Source: Physcia stellaris (Eukaryota; Ascomycota; Lecanoromycetes; Caliciales; Physciaceae). From it: 21,516 nt of DNA. Below, in pieces: positions 1-10,310 of the stretch. Numbering within the stretch: the first letter of the stretch is position 1; each line of letters opens with the position of its first letter. The stretch lies in NCBI GenBank assembly GCA_018902385.1, contig JABSSW010000123.1, forward strand, positions 1 through 21,516, given 5' to 3'. Below the pieces are notes generated by a model, which saw only the letters and a program-made list of their open reading frames with translations, was not told where the DNA came from and made no database searches. A program made the position numbers and the translations under genes.

Positions 1-584
1 TCATTGTGTTACGTTTTGAAAATCGAACGTAAATTGTCGATCGTTTTTATTTTCAAATTGATGAGCAAATCGAACGAATGAACAACGTCGTGAAACAATT
101 TTTTCGTGTTTTCGTCAATTTCGAGCAAAATGATTGAATAAAATTGTTGTTAAAGATCGAATTCGTTTACGATAACGGCTCTTGTCATTTGAGACGTTTT
201 TCGTTCGAAATTATGTTTGAATATTTATCTCGCGTGTTTTCGAAAAAACGTGAAACAAAATTAAATTCAAATTCAGCAACCAGCGCTGAGCATTTAGTTG
301 AACTATTTCGAATATTGAAAAACAATTTATTCGTGGCAAACAACGACAAACGATGTATAAAAACGAACGCACGAAATCAATGTCATACAGACGTCGAAAA
401 TTACGTGAATCTGAACGATAAAAACATCAAAATTAAACGAAACAAGAAATTGAAATGAAAATTTTTTGAATCGTTTCAATTTTAGAATATAAAAAATCAA
501 TTTATCGTTTAAATTTATTGAGCGTTGACGCGTTACGACGTTTTTCGCGTTTTTTGAAAAAATTGATTTTAAAAAAAAAAAAAA
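1..584 (+). pseudogene. 3' end of decayed Ty3/Gypsy polyprotein (integrase C-terminus), copy A
   Basis: Read from about 70 in one frame, the translation follows the Gypsy integrase core end. There is a DGQTERxN-like segment (seen as DEQIERMN, 61-84), then a segment like QYLRxFVNFEQxDW, then an EFxYNNS-like segment (IEFVYDNGS, about 157-183) and a SPFE-like site. The tryptophan of the DW pair is a stop codon, TGA at 135-137. The frame stays open to 458. A second homologous stretch follows at 516-584 (TATTGAGCGTTGACG at 516-530, also at 5843-5857). The element begins left of the window. It is non-functional. The family assignment is firm although residues are heavily altered. Confidence 0.75.
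571..584 (+). other. A-run, probable decayed polypurine tract before LTR 1
   Basis: Fourteen A's lie just before the start of the LTR homology. A 12-A run sits in the matching place (5906-5917) before LTR 2. Gypsy elements have a purine-rich second-strand primer immediately upstream of the 3' LTR, and a G-rich tract would become A-rich under the mutation seen here. The assignment is inferred from position and from the pairing of the two copies. Confidence 0.4.
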
Positions 585-1799
585 CGCGTCATCAGCGTTT
601 TTGAATTTTCTATCAAATTGAAAATATTGAACTCGACGAACATAAAAATGAAAATGCGAAAAAATTTTATGAAATCGAAATCGTCAAATGACAAAATTTT
701 CAAAACAAATGAAATTTCAAACAAATTTTCAACGAATTCGATTTTATTATTTCGTGAAATGAAAAAATTATGAAAACGCGATTTGAAAATTTGCGTCGTT
801 TGTCGGCGTTTTCGAAAAACTTTGCGACAATTTATAACGAAAATTCGAAAAATCTGATGTCGATAAAAACAAATCGTCAATCGAAAAAAGTGAGTTGAAA
901 TATTTATTGCATATTAATTTTCGTTTTGAAAATTTTGTGTGCTATTTATTGTCAGAATTTACGACAAGCATGAAAAGTTGAATTGTGTCGAAAACATTTT
1001 CAGAAATTGCTGTTTCGATCTGATCGAACGATGAGTCGTTGAATAAAAATGTGAAATGAAATAAAAAAATTTGAAAATCTGAATATTGATGCGATCGCGA
1101 CTAATGGTATTTATCGCGTTGCGTTCTTCGTGATATCGATGTTGATATTCAGTAAGAAAATGAAAAAATGAAAAAATGTTCGAATTCAAGACTTTTGTCG
1201 ACAAATCAATTGTCGATAAGTATTATCGAGAATTGTGAATGATACGAAATCAAACATTCGATTATAGAAAGCAACAAGCAATTGATTCATCAAATTATGC
1301 TTTTTTTGAATCATTCAAAAAATGTTTTCAGATTTTTAACGCAAACTGATTATTGAATTCGAGCAAAAATATTTCGAAATGCAGAAAATCACGATCATAA
1401 TGATTTTTCAAATCAATGCAAAATCCAAGACAAACAGAACACGTCAAGACAAACAAAATGCGTCAAAATTTTTGTTAGCATGTTTGATTTCAAGAAATTT
1501 CGATGTTTAAAAAAAAACGTATGTAAAAAATAAAAATTCAGAATTTTCGAAGTGCGATTCGCATTTCGTCAAACAATTCGATTATCGAAATTCGAATGAT
1601 TTCGAAAAAATCAATTTCAATCATTTTACAATTCGATCGACGATAAATTTAACAAGTTCATACTGTCCAATCGAAATCGCTCGAATTCGTACGATTGAAT
1701 AGATAAAATGTGAATAAAAAGCAATTGCAGAACGTAATTTGTTCTGTAACGATTAATAAATCAATATATTACATTTCAAGTTATACATCTTTGATGTCA
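585..1799 (+). repeat. LTR 1 of Gypsy element (degraded)
   Basis: This segment is homologous along its length to 5918-7175. Matching blocks include the one around 968-1040 against 6310-6375 (shared GTCGAAAACATTTTCA), GCGATCGCGA at 1091 against 6435, the block at 1260-1345 against 6610-6690 (shared GCTTTTTTTGAAT), and an end block near 1780-1799 against 7157-7175. The left edge is set by the A-run and the right edge by the loss of similarity. Exact TG..CA ends cannot be read because of mutation. Length is about 1.2 kb. It may serve as 3' LTR of copy A and 5' LTR of copy B. Confidence 0.65.
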
Positions 1800-2900
1800 A
1801 TAATCCATTAGACTATACTATTTCTAGTACGAGTTTTACAGCAATTCAAACAAAATAAATCTAAAAACGACTATAATAAGCGCAAAAAAGACGAAAAAAC
1901 TTCGACGAAAAAAAAAACAATAATCGATTTCGATTCAACAAAAATCGAAAAGAAAAAAACGATAAAAAATTCAGATTTGATAATTTTAATCAAAAATCAG
2001 TCAAATTCAAAAATTATGACGTTGAATCAAAAACGAATTCAAAAATATTGTGAACAACAATAAATGCAAAAATTGCGATAAATCGAACTGTATTTTCAAA
2101 AAACTGTAAGAACAAAAGTCGAAAAAACATACATGAAAGATAACATTCGACTCGAAATCAAAAAATAATCGATTTGATGATTTTCAATCAAACTGACACA
2201 ACGAAAAATTCTATACTGAATGACGAAACTGATTTTAATTTTGACGAGTCGTTTACGATCGATATCGAAATCCAAAAACGTCGAAACGTCGTCGAAAAAG
2301 CTTCGCGTGACTAAATACAAAAAACATGATCAAAATAAATAAAGAATCAGACGAAAAAAACAAATTAAAATTCGAAACAATCATGAATTCAGAAGCAAAA
2401 AATCAGTTTGATAAATAATATTTTTGTTAAACAATTTGAATTAGAATTATTCAACGTGTCTAGTTGCGAAACAATGATTATCGATAATCATTTTTCAAAA
2501 TCTATGACGTTTATTTCGTGCATTCGAAATGCAGAAACGAGAACAATGTGAATCGTTTTTTCAATGATAATTTTCTAGAAACGAATCTGACATGAAACAT
2601 GACGTTAAATCTGTCATGAATGCAATTATCAAACGCAAAAATAAATTGAAAAATCGACAAAATCGAATCGTGATCATTGATTGTAAAATCAATTTTTTCA
2701 TCGTAAATCGTATCGAGAAAATCGAATCAAAAAAATTAATCAGCGTTGTCGTCGATGACAAAAAACAGATTTTCGTCATGTTTGTACGAGTTTTTCATGA
2801 CGAGAAAAAGAACATGAATAACGTACATATCGAACGACGAACACAAATTGATTCGATTCTTGCGAAAATAAAAAATAAATCAAATATTAAAAATTAAATC
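1800..2900 (+). pseudogene. decayed gag/protease part of Gypsy copy B (weak)
   Basis: This stretch lies between LTR 1 and the reverse transcriptase, where gag and protease belong. Around 2064-2106 a frame reads KCKNCDKSNCIFKK, which could be the remains of a CCHC zinc knuckle, but the spacing and the histidine are not convincing. A 101-codon open frame at 2592-2897 is lysine-rich and leads into the sequence just upstream of the reverse transcriptase. No active-site DSG/DTG protease motif was found. Assignment is by position only. Confidence 0.4.
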
Positions 2901-2929
2901 ATATTCGAAGTTTTGAAGAAATTCGCTGA

Positions 2930-3850
2930 TCTGACAGATGAAAACAAAACATACGAATTATTTGATGCGAATCAGACGATCATGCTATTGATTTGAAATC
3001 AAACAAAAAATTTTTACGATTTCATTTATTCATTGTCAAAAAACGAATTTAAGATATTACGAGTTTATTTGAACAAATATTTCAAAAACGATTTCATCAA
3101 ATTTTTCACTTTTTCAGTCAAGCATCAATTTTGTTCGTCAAAAAAAAAAAAAAAACAAAATTCTGAAATTATGTGTGAATTACAAAGATTTGAATCTCTT
3201 GACGATAAAAAATAAATATTTTTGTCGTTAATCGATAATCTAAATCGTTGAGCAAAATTCGCATTTATATCAATCTCGATATGATAGCAACGTACAATAA
3301 ACTACGTATCAAAAAAAAAACGAATGAAAAACGACGTTCAAAACACGATACGAACATTTTGAATATATCGTTTTATTTTTCGATTTTACTAATGCATTTG
3401 CGACGTTTCAAAATTTCGTCGATAAAATTCTGATCGAGCGATTCGATTTCACTGTCATAATTTATTTGAACAATATAATCGTATATTTCATGAACGAAAA
3501 ACAACTTAGCATCGAAAACGTCAAATGAATGCTAAATCGCTTGCGAAAACACAAGTTTTTAAATCAATATGAAAAAGTGTAAATTTTCAAAAACAGCATT
3601 GACTTTTTAAATTTCGTTGTATTTTCAAAAAAATACAAATGCAAAAAAATAAAATCGATGTTATACAAAAGTGATCGACGCTCAAAAACGTGTCAAAAAT
3701 TCTGAAATTTTTTTGAATTGTGCAATTTTATAAACGATTCATCAAGAACTTCAATAAGTTAACATTATTTTTAATTTCAATGCTAAAAAAAATCAACAGA
3801 ATTTCATAAAAAAAAAAATCAAACGAAAACGTAATCCGAACAAAAATCAA
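2930..3850 (+). pseudogene. decayed Gypsy reverse transcriptase, copy B
   Basis: Several family landmarks occur in order but in different frames. DHAIDL at 2978-2995 matches the usual lead-in. FIYSLSKNEFKILRVYL at 3018-3068 corresponds to the PIYSLSxxELxxLREYL segment. A KIR..LDxIAxYNKLRIK stretch at 3254-3318 corresponds to the motif around the first catalytic aspartate. YLNN at 3463-3474 stands where the catalytic YLDD belongs, so both aspartates are lost. FYKRFIKNFNKL at about 3727-3765 matches the FYRRFIKNFSKL connection. In-frame stops and indels disrupt it throughout. It cannot be active. Confidence 0.8.
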
Positions 3851-3879
3851 ACAAAAATCACAAAAAAACGATTGTCGAA

Positions 3880-4400
3880 TAACTTTTTGATTTTCGAAAT
3901 TTACGAAACTTTCAAACGTTTACGAGATGCATTTCTGAAAACATTTATTTTGTAACATTTCGATTCGACTAAATTCATACGTGTGAAAATCGACGTTTCG
4001 AACAAAACAATAAATGAAATTTTTGTCAATTCGACGATCAAAATCATTGACATTCGATAATTTATTTTTTCAAAAAAATGATTTGACGAAATGCGATTAT
4101 GAAATTCACGACAAAAAATTTCTGATCATAATTTTCGCATTCAAACAATGACGTCACTATTTCGAAAAAGCGAAAAAACAAATATTCGTTTTGACGAATC
4201 ATCGAAATTTCAATCGTTTCGTGATCACAACGAAATTATCGTTTCGACAAATACGATGAACGCAAAAATTGTTTCGTTACAATTTCGTAAATCGATTATC
4301 GTTTTGACAACAAAAATTTTGCAAACAATTTGTTTCGACGATTTGATTATATGATGCAATTGAAAAAAAATTGAAAACAATCGTCAAATTCTGACGCGTT
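3880..4400 (+). pseudogene. decayed Gypsy RNase H domain, copy B
   Basis: From 3890 a frame reads ETFKRLRDAF, then HFD and IRVKIDVSNKTI, matching the family's LKxAFxxAPILxHFDP...VETDASxxAI. After a frame shift, DYEIHDK at 4095-4115 and RHYFE match NYEIHDKELLAI...WRHYLEG. The tryptophan of WRHYLEG is TGA at 4149-4151. In the same frame a segment matching LTDHKNL is followed by RQIR-TGA at 4257-4259, where the family has RRQxRW. Both conserved tryptophans have thus become the same stop. A 68-codon open frame at 4148-4354 overlaps this region in another frame and is only a shadow. Confidence 0.8.
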
Positions 4401-4559
4401 TGCGACAATTTCTGCAATCGATTTCGAACGAATTTCAAATTTGCGTGAACGAAATTAAAACAACGATGCTCGAATTCAATAATGAAAAAAACAAATTTGC
4501 GAATGATTTTTTGATTTTCAAAAATGTCGTCAAACGTGATTATCGATGAATGAAAAATA

Positions 4560-5917
4560 TTAATACTGAATAACGACGATTTTCAGTCGATCAACGAAAT
4601 GTTTGCAAAAAAACATATTTACGAACATGATGTTGCATACGACGATAAAATCATTAACAATTTCGTCGAATTGATACGTTATTGTTAAATCAAAATTCAT
4701 GCGCGATTCAAATGAAACAAAAACTAATTATTTTGATATGTCACATTCGCATTGACAAAACGAAAAAAATATTGTGACACGATGATTGTCTGTACGTTTC
4801 GTCAAATTTGAAAAAAAATGTTATAAAAACAAATCTGACAATTTTCTCGTTGATCGTTTCGAAATAAAACGTATTTTCTTGAATTGATACGAAAAAAATA
4901 TTATTGATTTAATCAAAAACGAAACAATTTCGAAAAAACGTCGAACACGATTCGACATGCGTGCACAAATAAAAAACATTGCGAAACATGTGCTATTTGC
5001 AAAAAAAACAAGACATTTCGTCGCAAATGTTATGAAAAATTTCGTTTCTTTTTATATCGAAATTCAAATGAATTGATTTTTACAATGAATTTCGTAACAA
5101 ATTTTCAAAAAGCAAAACATGAAATGAAACGACGTATGATACAATATTCGTTGTGATAAATCGATCTAATGAAATGACATTACATTTATCGCTTGAAAAC
5201 GATAATCGCAAAAAATCTCGTCGAAATCTTAATTCGAAAAATGCATTTAAATTTCATGATTTTAAATCGTCGATAACAACAAACAGAAACTCGATTTTTA
5301 TCGCTAAATATCATGACGCATTATGTTATATTCTGAAAATAAAATTGAAATTATTAGATTTATCGTTTCGCAAACAAATGATCGAAACGAAACGACAAAA
5401 CTCAATCATGAAACAATATTTCCGAATTTTTGTCAATTTTGAACAAAAAATGACTGAATGAAACTACTGTCGATGATTGAATTTGTTTATAACAATAATA
5501 AAACATGCGTTAAGCGCAAATGTAAATCGTTCGAAACGATACAAAAATACACGTTAAATGTTTTCGAAAATTTTGCGAGCTTTAAAGTTAAATTGAAATC
5601 TGTTAAAAAGCGTGTCAGTGATCGAACTGATGAAAATACTGAAAATCGATTTAATTTACGTTCAAAAAGCAACAAATCAAATACAAAAATACAAAAATCA
5701 AACTGATGAGTTTCGACGTGAAAAATTACGTTAACTTGTCGACGTCGAAAATATTCGTATCGAGCAACGACAAAAGTTGGAAATGAAAGTGCTCGAATGC
5801 GTTAAGTATTGAATACAATAAAAAATGGCATCGCGTAAATATATTGAGCGTTGACGAATTACGCAATGTTTTCACGTTTCGTTGCTCCCGAAAAAAATCG
5901 TATTTAAAAAAAAAAAA
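4560..5917 (+). pseudogene. decayed Gypsy integrase and C-terminal tail, copy B
   Basis: YDTIFVVINRSNEM at 5135-5176 matches the YDxIxVVVDRxTKM strand of the DDE core, with the aspartate changed. About 5270-5350 reads like the SDRGxxFxSxFWxALCxxLGIKLKLS segment. 5395-5440 carries a QYFRIFVNFEQ stretch identical in layout to copy A. After a one-base shift, the conserved DW is followed by TGA at 5455-5457. IEFVYNNN at 5476-5499 corresponds to EFAYNNS. The 5' third (4560-5100), where the HHCC zinc finger should be, is too decayed to read. The tail shares the 516-584 block of copy A. Non-functional. Confidence 0.8.
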
Positions 5918-7175
5918 CTTCGTTAAAATTAAGTATCGTCGGATAATAATCGACATCGAAAAAACGAAAAATTAAATTGATGAAAAATATTGAATCAAAT
6001 GCATTCTAGACAGCAAAATTTACAAAAAAAAACAAATTTCGAACCGTCGTATAGCGAAGTCGAAATTTTATTATCTCGTTGATAAAAAATTACGAAAAAC
6101 GTATTTGAAAATTCGTTTCAATGATCGAACATTTTAAAAATATGCTCAAAATTTATTATGAAAAATCCGAAAAACGATGTCGATAAATTTACGAATCGTC
6201 GACGCGTTCGACGTCAAATAAATGTAATTTTCACGATAAAATCGTTGACAAAAAAAATCAACATTTCGCATTTGATTCGATCTCATTTGTTATGCAAAAC
6301 TTACGACGCATGAAAAACTGAATCTAGTCGAAAACATTTTCAAAAATTGTTGTTCGATTTGATTGAACGTTGAATATGAATGTGAAATATGTTATTGAAT
6401 GCAACGATAAAAATTCGAAATTTGATATGTCAATTGCGATCGCGATTATTCGAATTTATTTCGTTTAACAATTTGCAATAACATATGAGCTCTGATATAC
6501 GAAAACAGAAAAATGAAATATGCAAAAAAAATTCGAATTCGATTTCGTTGTCAACAAATCGGCTATCGATCATCGTATCGAAAATTGTGAATTGTACGAA
6601 ATCAATTATCAATATTGAAAGCAACAAACAATAAAATCGTCAAATCATTGCTTTTTTTGAATTATTGAAAAATGTTTTTAATTTTTAACCTTGAAACTGA
6701 TTGTGAATTGCGAAAAATATTCGATCACGAAAATTACGATCTTGATAATGATTTTCAAATCAACGATTTTCGATGCGAAAATGCCAGCGACCAATGATTT
6801 TCAATCAAAAAAATATACAAATTTAAAAATTTTGTTACAAAACAAATGAAAAATTTTGATCGTTTCAAAAATTTCGATGTTAAAAAAAAAACGCATGTAA
6901 AACATTCGAAATTCAAATCGACATAAATATGATCGAATTTCGATAAAATCGAAATATGTAAATGATCGCGTCTGAAAACAAACGTCGAATTCGAAAAAAT
7001 GTTGTTTGCGTTTTTATCTACAAACAAACAGCAAATCGAATGATTTGCAATTTGAAATTCTTTATTTTCTTTATTCGTACATTTGTATATAGCGAAAAAA
7101 ATAATGACTAGAATTCTGATTTTTTAAAAATTAATCTAATTGCTCCAAATCGGAAACTATACATTTCTGATGTTA
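5918..7175 (+). repeat. LTR 2 of Gypsy element (degraded)
   Basis: Homologous to 585-1799, with the matching blocks named there. It begins right after the A-run 5906-5917 and ends near 7175, where similarity to LTR 1 stops. It is about 40 bases longer than LTR 1. Point differences and indels are many, so the copies are old, or were mutated independently after duplication. Confidence 0.65.
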
Positions 7176-9800
7176 CATTTCGTATCTTACAAAAAATCGA
7201 TTTCGTAAACAAACAACATGAAAAATTCATTATCGAAATTCAATACGTCGCGAATTTTCTGCGATAATCGTACGTTTTGTTGACGATTGCGTCGTTTTAT
7301 TTTGATTTTGATTACAGCGTCGATTTGAAATTTCAAAATCGCAAAAAACGAAAAAACAATTGATTTTTTCATTTTTTTGCGATTTTTTTTTCAATTGATT
7401 GACGATTTATTTTAGTTGTTTTAGCTATGACGACAATTATATTGAATTTTTCCAATCGTTTTCGCGTTTGAGAATTTGAATCAATTTGCAGGAACAATGA
7501 ATATCATGACGTTGATGATTGAAAAACGCTAAAAAAAACGATCAAAACAATAAAATGTTGCTTAGAAAATTTTTGCACTTTCGAATCTCGATATGAAATG
7601 AGAAAAAACAATGAAATAAAATCGAATAACGTCGAAAACGTTGAAAAACTGAAAAAAACGCAATTTCGAAAGATAGAAATTTCGATGAAAAAAATGTATA
7701 TAAAAATTTGAAAATTGAAATTTGAACATCGTATCATTGCAATTTTCATACAAATTCGTTTTGTTTTTGTTTTTATTGATTATCAATTTACAAATTTCAA
7801 AACGTTGTTCGATTATTCAAATATCAAAATGATTTTCAAGCGTCGTTTGATTATTTTTCTGACGATTTCGACTTTGCATTTGCATTTTTGCATTTTCTTT
7901 TTCGACATTTCGTCGTTCAGATTTTTTCGTTGAAACAATTTTTTTGAACTTGTTTTTTTTTTTTTTTCGTACGATGAGAATACTGGCGTCGACTTTTAAT
8001 TCTGTCGCGTCGTTGTTTTCAGTATAAATACGATACAAGCATCAGAAAACGCTGAAATGAAAATTGAAATGAATGATCGTGATTGAGAAACGAATTTCGA
8101 ATTCATAATCATGAATTTGATACGCAATGAAATCGAAAAATTAAAAAAAATTCATAAATGCGTTCGATTAACAATGAGAAAATTGTTATGTTGATCGATT
8201 TGAATTTTGAAATCGTTAACGATCGCATTGTAAATGAAATATTGCATGACAATTTCAATCAATCAATAAATAAATTTTTCAATATAACAAAATCGTTTAT
8301 TAATTACATCAGAACGTTTCGAATTATATCGTTGTCAATTTCGATAATATCGACGAAAAATCATATTATCAGCAAAATTCATTACTCAAATCAAAATTTT
8401 TTCGTCATGTTGTTGAATGAACGTTTTTAATTATTGCTCGAAAATTTAAACTCAATTACGTGTCGATTTGACGTATTTGTCAAAAATTTTACATTTTTTC
8501 GTCGAGATCGAAACAGATTTTCAATCGTTGATACATCGATTCGTTGTCGTATCGTTGATTGCGTCATCGTCGATTCGAACGAACGTCGATTGATTTTCAA
8601 AAATGAAAAAAAATTGAATTTGTTCATTTCGACATTCACGATTAAATGAATTTTTCAACACGAAAATTTTTATCGTCGTATGATCATATCAAAATTTTTT
8701 TAAATAACGTGCATTTTGAAAAGCGCATGATTTTCGTCATTAAATATCAACATTGAAATAAGAAACAATGACGTTTCGTCATTTTAAATCGATGAGACGA
8801 TTTTCAAAACGATGATAATTGCAAACGATGAATAATTCGTCGTGCAAAAAAAAAAATTACATCGTGATTGTGTAAAATCGAAATTCAAAAAAGTTTACAT
8901 TTTGTATAATTAATGATTTTATTGCATATCATTGCAAAAAATCGTTGATTGAATAAAACAATCAAAATTGAAAAAAATCAATTTCAAAACGTATTGTGAA
9001 CACATATTGTTTGTAAATCGTATTTTCGCTCGTTATGAATTAAACGTGTGTTAAATTACATACAAAATCTTCACGATTTTTGAAAGTTTTGCGAAGAAAA
9101 TTTTCGAAACAATGAATTTATCACATTCGATTTCAGCGACGACGACGAGTTTTTATTTTCGAAAAATTTTTGAATTTCGCTCGTCGCGTCATGATGCAAA
9201 ATGAATTTTTATTATTATTTTTACATCACGTTTTGAATTGTTCAAAATAATTATTCAACAAAACAATGCGTTTTCGCATGTTTTCAAGTATATTCAAAAA
9301 CGAATCGTCGAAATGAGAATGTTTTTATGAATTGATTTTCGCAATTTTTCGATTTTAATTTCATTGAAAAATATGAGCAACATTTAAACGACGAATCGAT
9401 ATCATCGTCGATTCAAATTCACAATCAAAAAAATTATCATGAAAACGTTGAATGAAAAATGAAAAACATTGAATCAAAAAAATTGAAAATTTCATCGATT
9501 TAAATGTAACGTCGCATTCAAGCGATTTTGATTGCAAATGATGATCATATTTATTATTAAACATCATAACGATTTCGAAGACAATGAGATAAAAAAAAAA
9601 AAAGAATTATTCAAAAAAAAAGAAAAATGATGATTTTGAGCGATTTTTAGCAATTTAATCAATTTTTATCGTTTTGCAAAATTGTAGAAAAATCAAACAT
9701 TTTATCATATTAAATGATTTTTTTGACATAAAGGCATAAAATTGTCTGAATTTTGAGTTTTCGAAAACGATCATTTGCAACATTTTTCGAATCATAACAT
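7176..9800. repeat. unidentified degraded AT-rich repeat DNA
   Basis: This has the same composition and CpY depletion as the Gypsy part, so it was probably also repeated DNA. Open frames of 60-90 codons occur on both strands (for example 8158-8430 plus, 7817-8038 minus), but none reads like a known retrotransposon, transposase or host domain. It does not continue as a third Gypsy gag that I can align to 1800-2900. I see no RNA gene and no terminal inverted repeats. Confidence 0.5.
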
Positions 9801-9906
9801 GATTCCGAATTAGGCTAGCCTTGATGCCAAGGTCAGGTTTCACGTGATGCAAATCACTGCCTAAACAAGCTAGGGTAAGGGCTGCAGCATGCAACGCTAA
9901 ATGGCG

Positions 9907-10239
9907 CTATTCACCCGCTGTGGAAGGGGACTGTACCCGTCGAGCTCGTATCGTCGAAGAGAATCCCATCTTGATAACGTGCCCGTATTCGTGGATGTAT
10001 CTGTAGAGCAGGTCAGATGCCTTAGGACAGTACATCTTGGTCTCATCGTGCGACTTGGGTTGAAAAGAATAATTAAATTGCCTGCCAACCTTATGGTACG
10101 AAGCGACAGGGTAGCATTCTTCATGCTGGCCTTCGACGATGGAGCTAAACTAGGGCTCAGGGTATGTAGTGATGAAAAGTATGTACCCAAAGAAATAATC
10201 TCTATTAACACTCAATATATTTAATATTCTAGACACCAT
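9907..10239 (-). CDS. unidentified small gene or gene remnant at the island edge
   Basis: On the minus strand an ATG at 10239 opens 29 codons, ending in TAG at 10152-10150. The same frame then continues for 80 codons to a TAG at 9909-9907. The second part has a protein-like composition rich in aromatic and charged residues (for example VASYHKVGRQFNYSFQPK, ASDLLYRYIHEYGHVIK). It lacks its own long ATG-started frame, so it is easy to miss. The internal stop could reflect a small intron, a sequencing indel or true decay. Antisense frames of about 105 codons cover the same bases and look less natural. I do not recognise the product. It lies 71 bases downstream of the RAD2 stop, same strand. Confidence 0.35.
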
Positions 10240-10310
10240 CGCTATGCTGCAAAGCCTCCTCTTCCCAGGCCAAACGCCTAAAGTAGCATGCTAATCGGAA
10301 ATGGGACATT

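Larger units (their letters stand above)
585..7175 (+). mobile_element. Ty3/Gypsy LTR retrotransposon, copy B, full length but dead
   Basis: Two homologous 1.2-1.3 kb terminal repeats enclose about 4.1 kb with domains in the order reverse transcriptase, RNase H, integrase, which is the Ty3/Gypsy order. All domains are on the plus strand but split among frames by stops and single-base indels. No frame could encode a working polyprotein. Total length of about 6.6 kb suits this family. The copy A fragment to its left and the shared LTR suggest a tandem array. Confidence 0.7.
1..9800. other. AT-rich, RIP-like mutated repeat island
   Basis: The stretch is dominated by A and T, with stops in all frames and only short open frames, and it ends abruptly near 9800. 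In six 60-base rows counted by hand (starting 61, 601, 2581, 3961, 4201, 8221), cytosines are followed by A 26 times, G 26 times, T 5 times and C never. On the same rows there is one ApG and no GpG. Gene DNA further right has all these pairs in abundance. Decayed Gypsy domains fill much of the island. It is best read as transposon DNA altered by a context-specific C-to-T process. Confidence 0.9.

Noticed and set aside
144-458. An intact 104-codon protein gene
   Set aside because: It is the downstream part of a Gypsy integrase after a TGA at a conserved Trp. The ATG at 144 does not exist as a start in the family frame in any meaningful way.
571-584. Poly(A) tail of a non-LTR element
   Set aside because: The matching A-run before LTR 2 and the continuing LTR homology after both runs fit a polypurine tract better.
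1-9800. Mitochondrial DNA or centromere as explanation of the AT-rich block
   Set aside because: The Gypsy domains with Trp-to-stop changes and paired LTRs explain it. Mitochondrial TGA=Trp coding was considered because TGA stands at Trp sites, but the catalytic YLDD is also lost, frames are broken by indels and other stops, and the sequence is joined to nuclear genes.
9841-9846. CACGTG as a functional operator
   Set aside because: A six-base palindrome occurs by chance often enough, and no gene start lies nearby that it would clearly serve.
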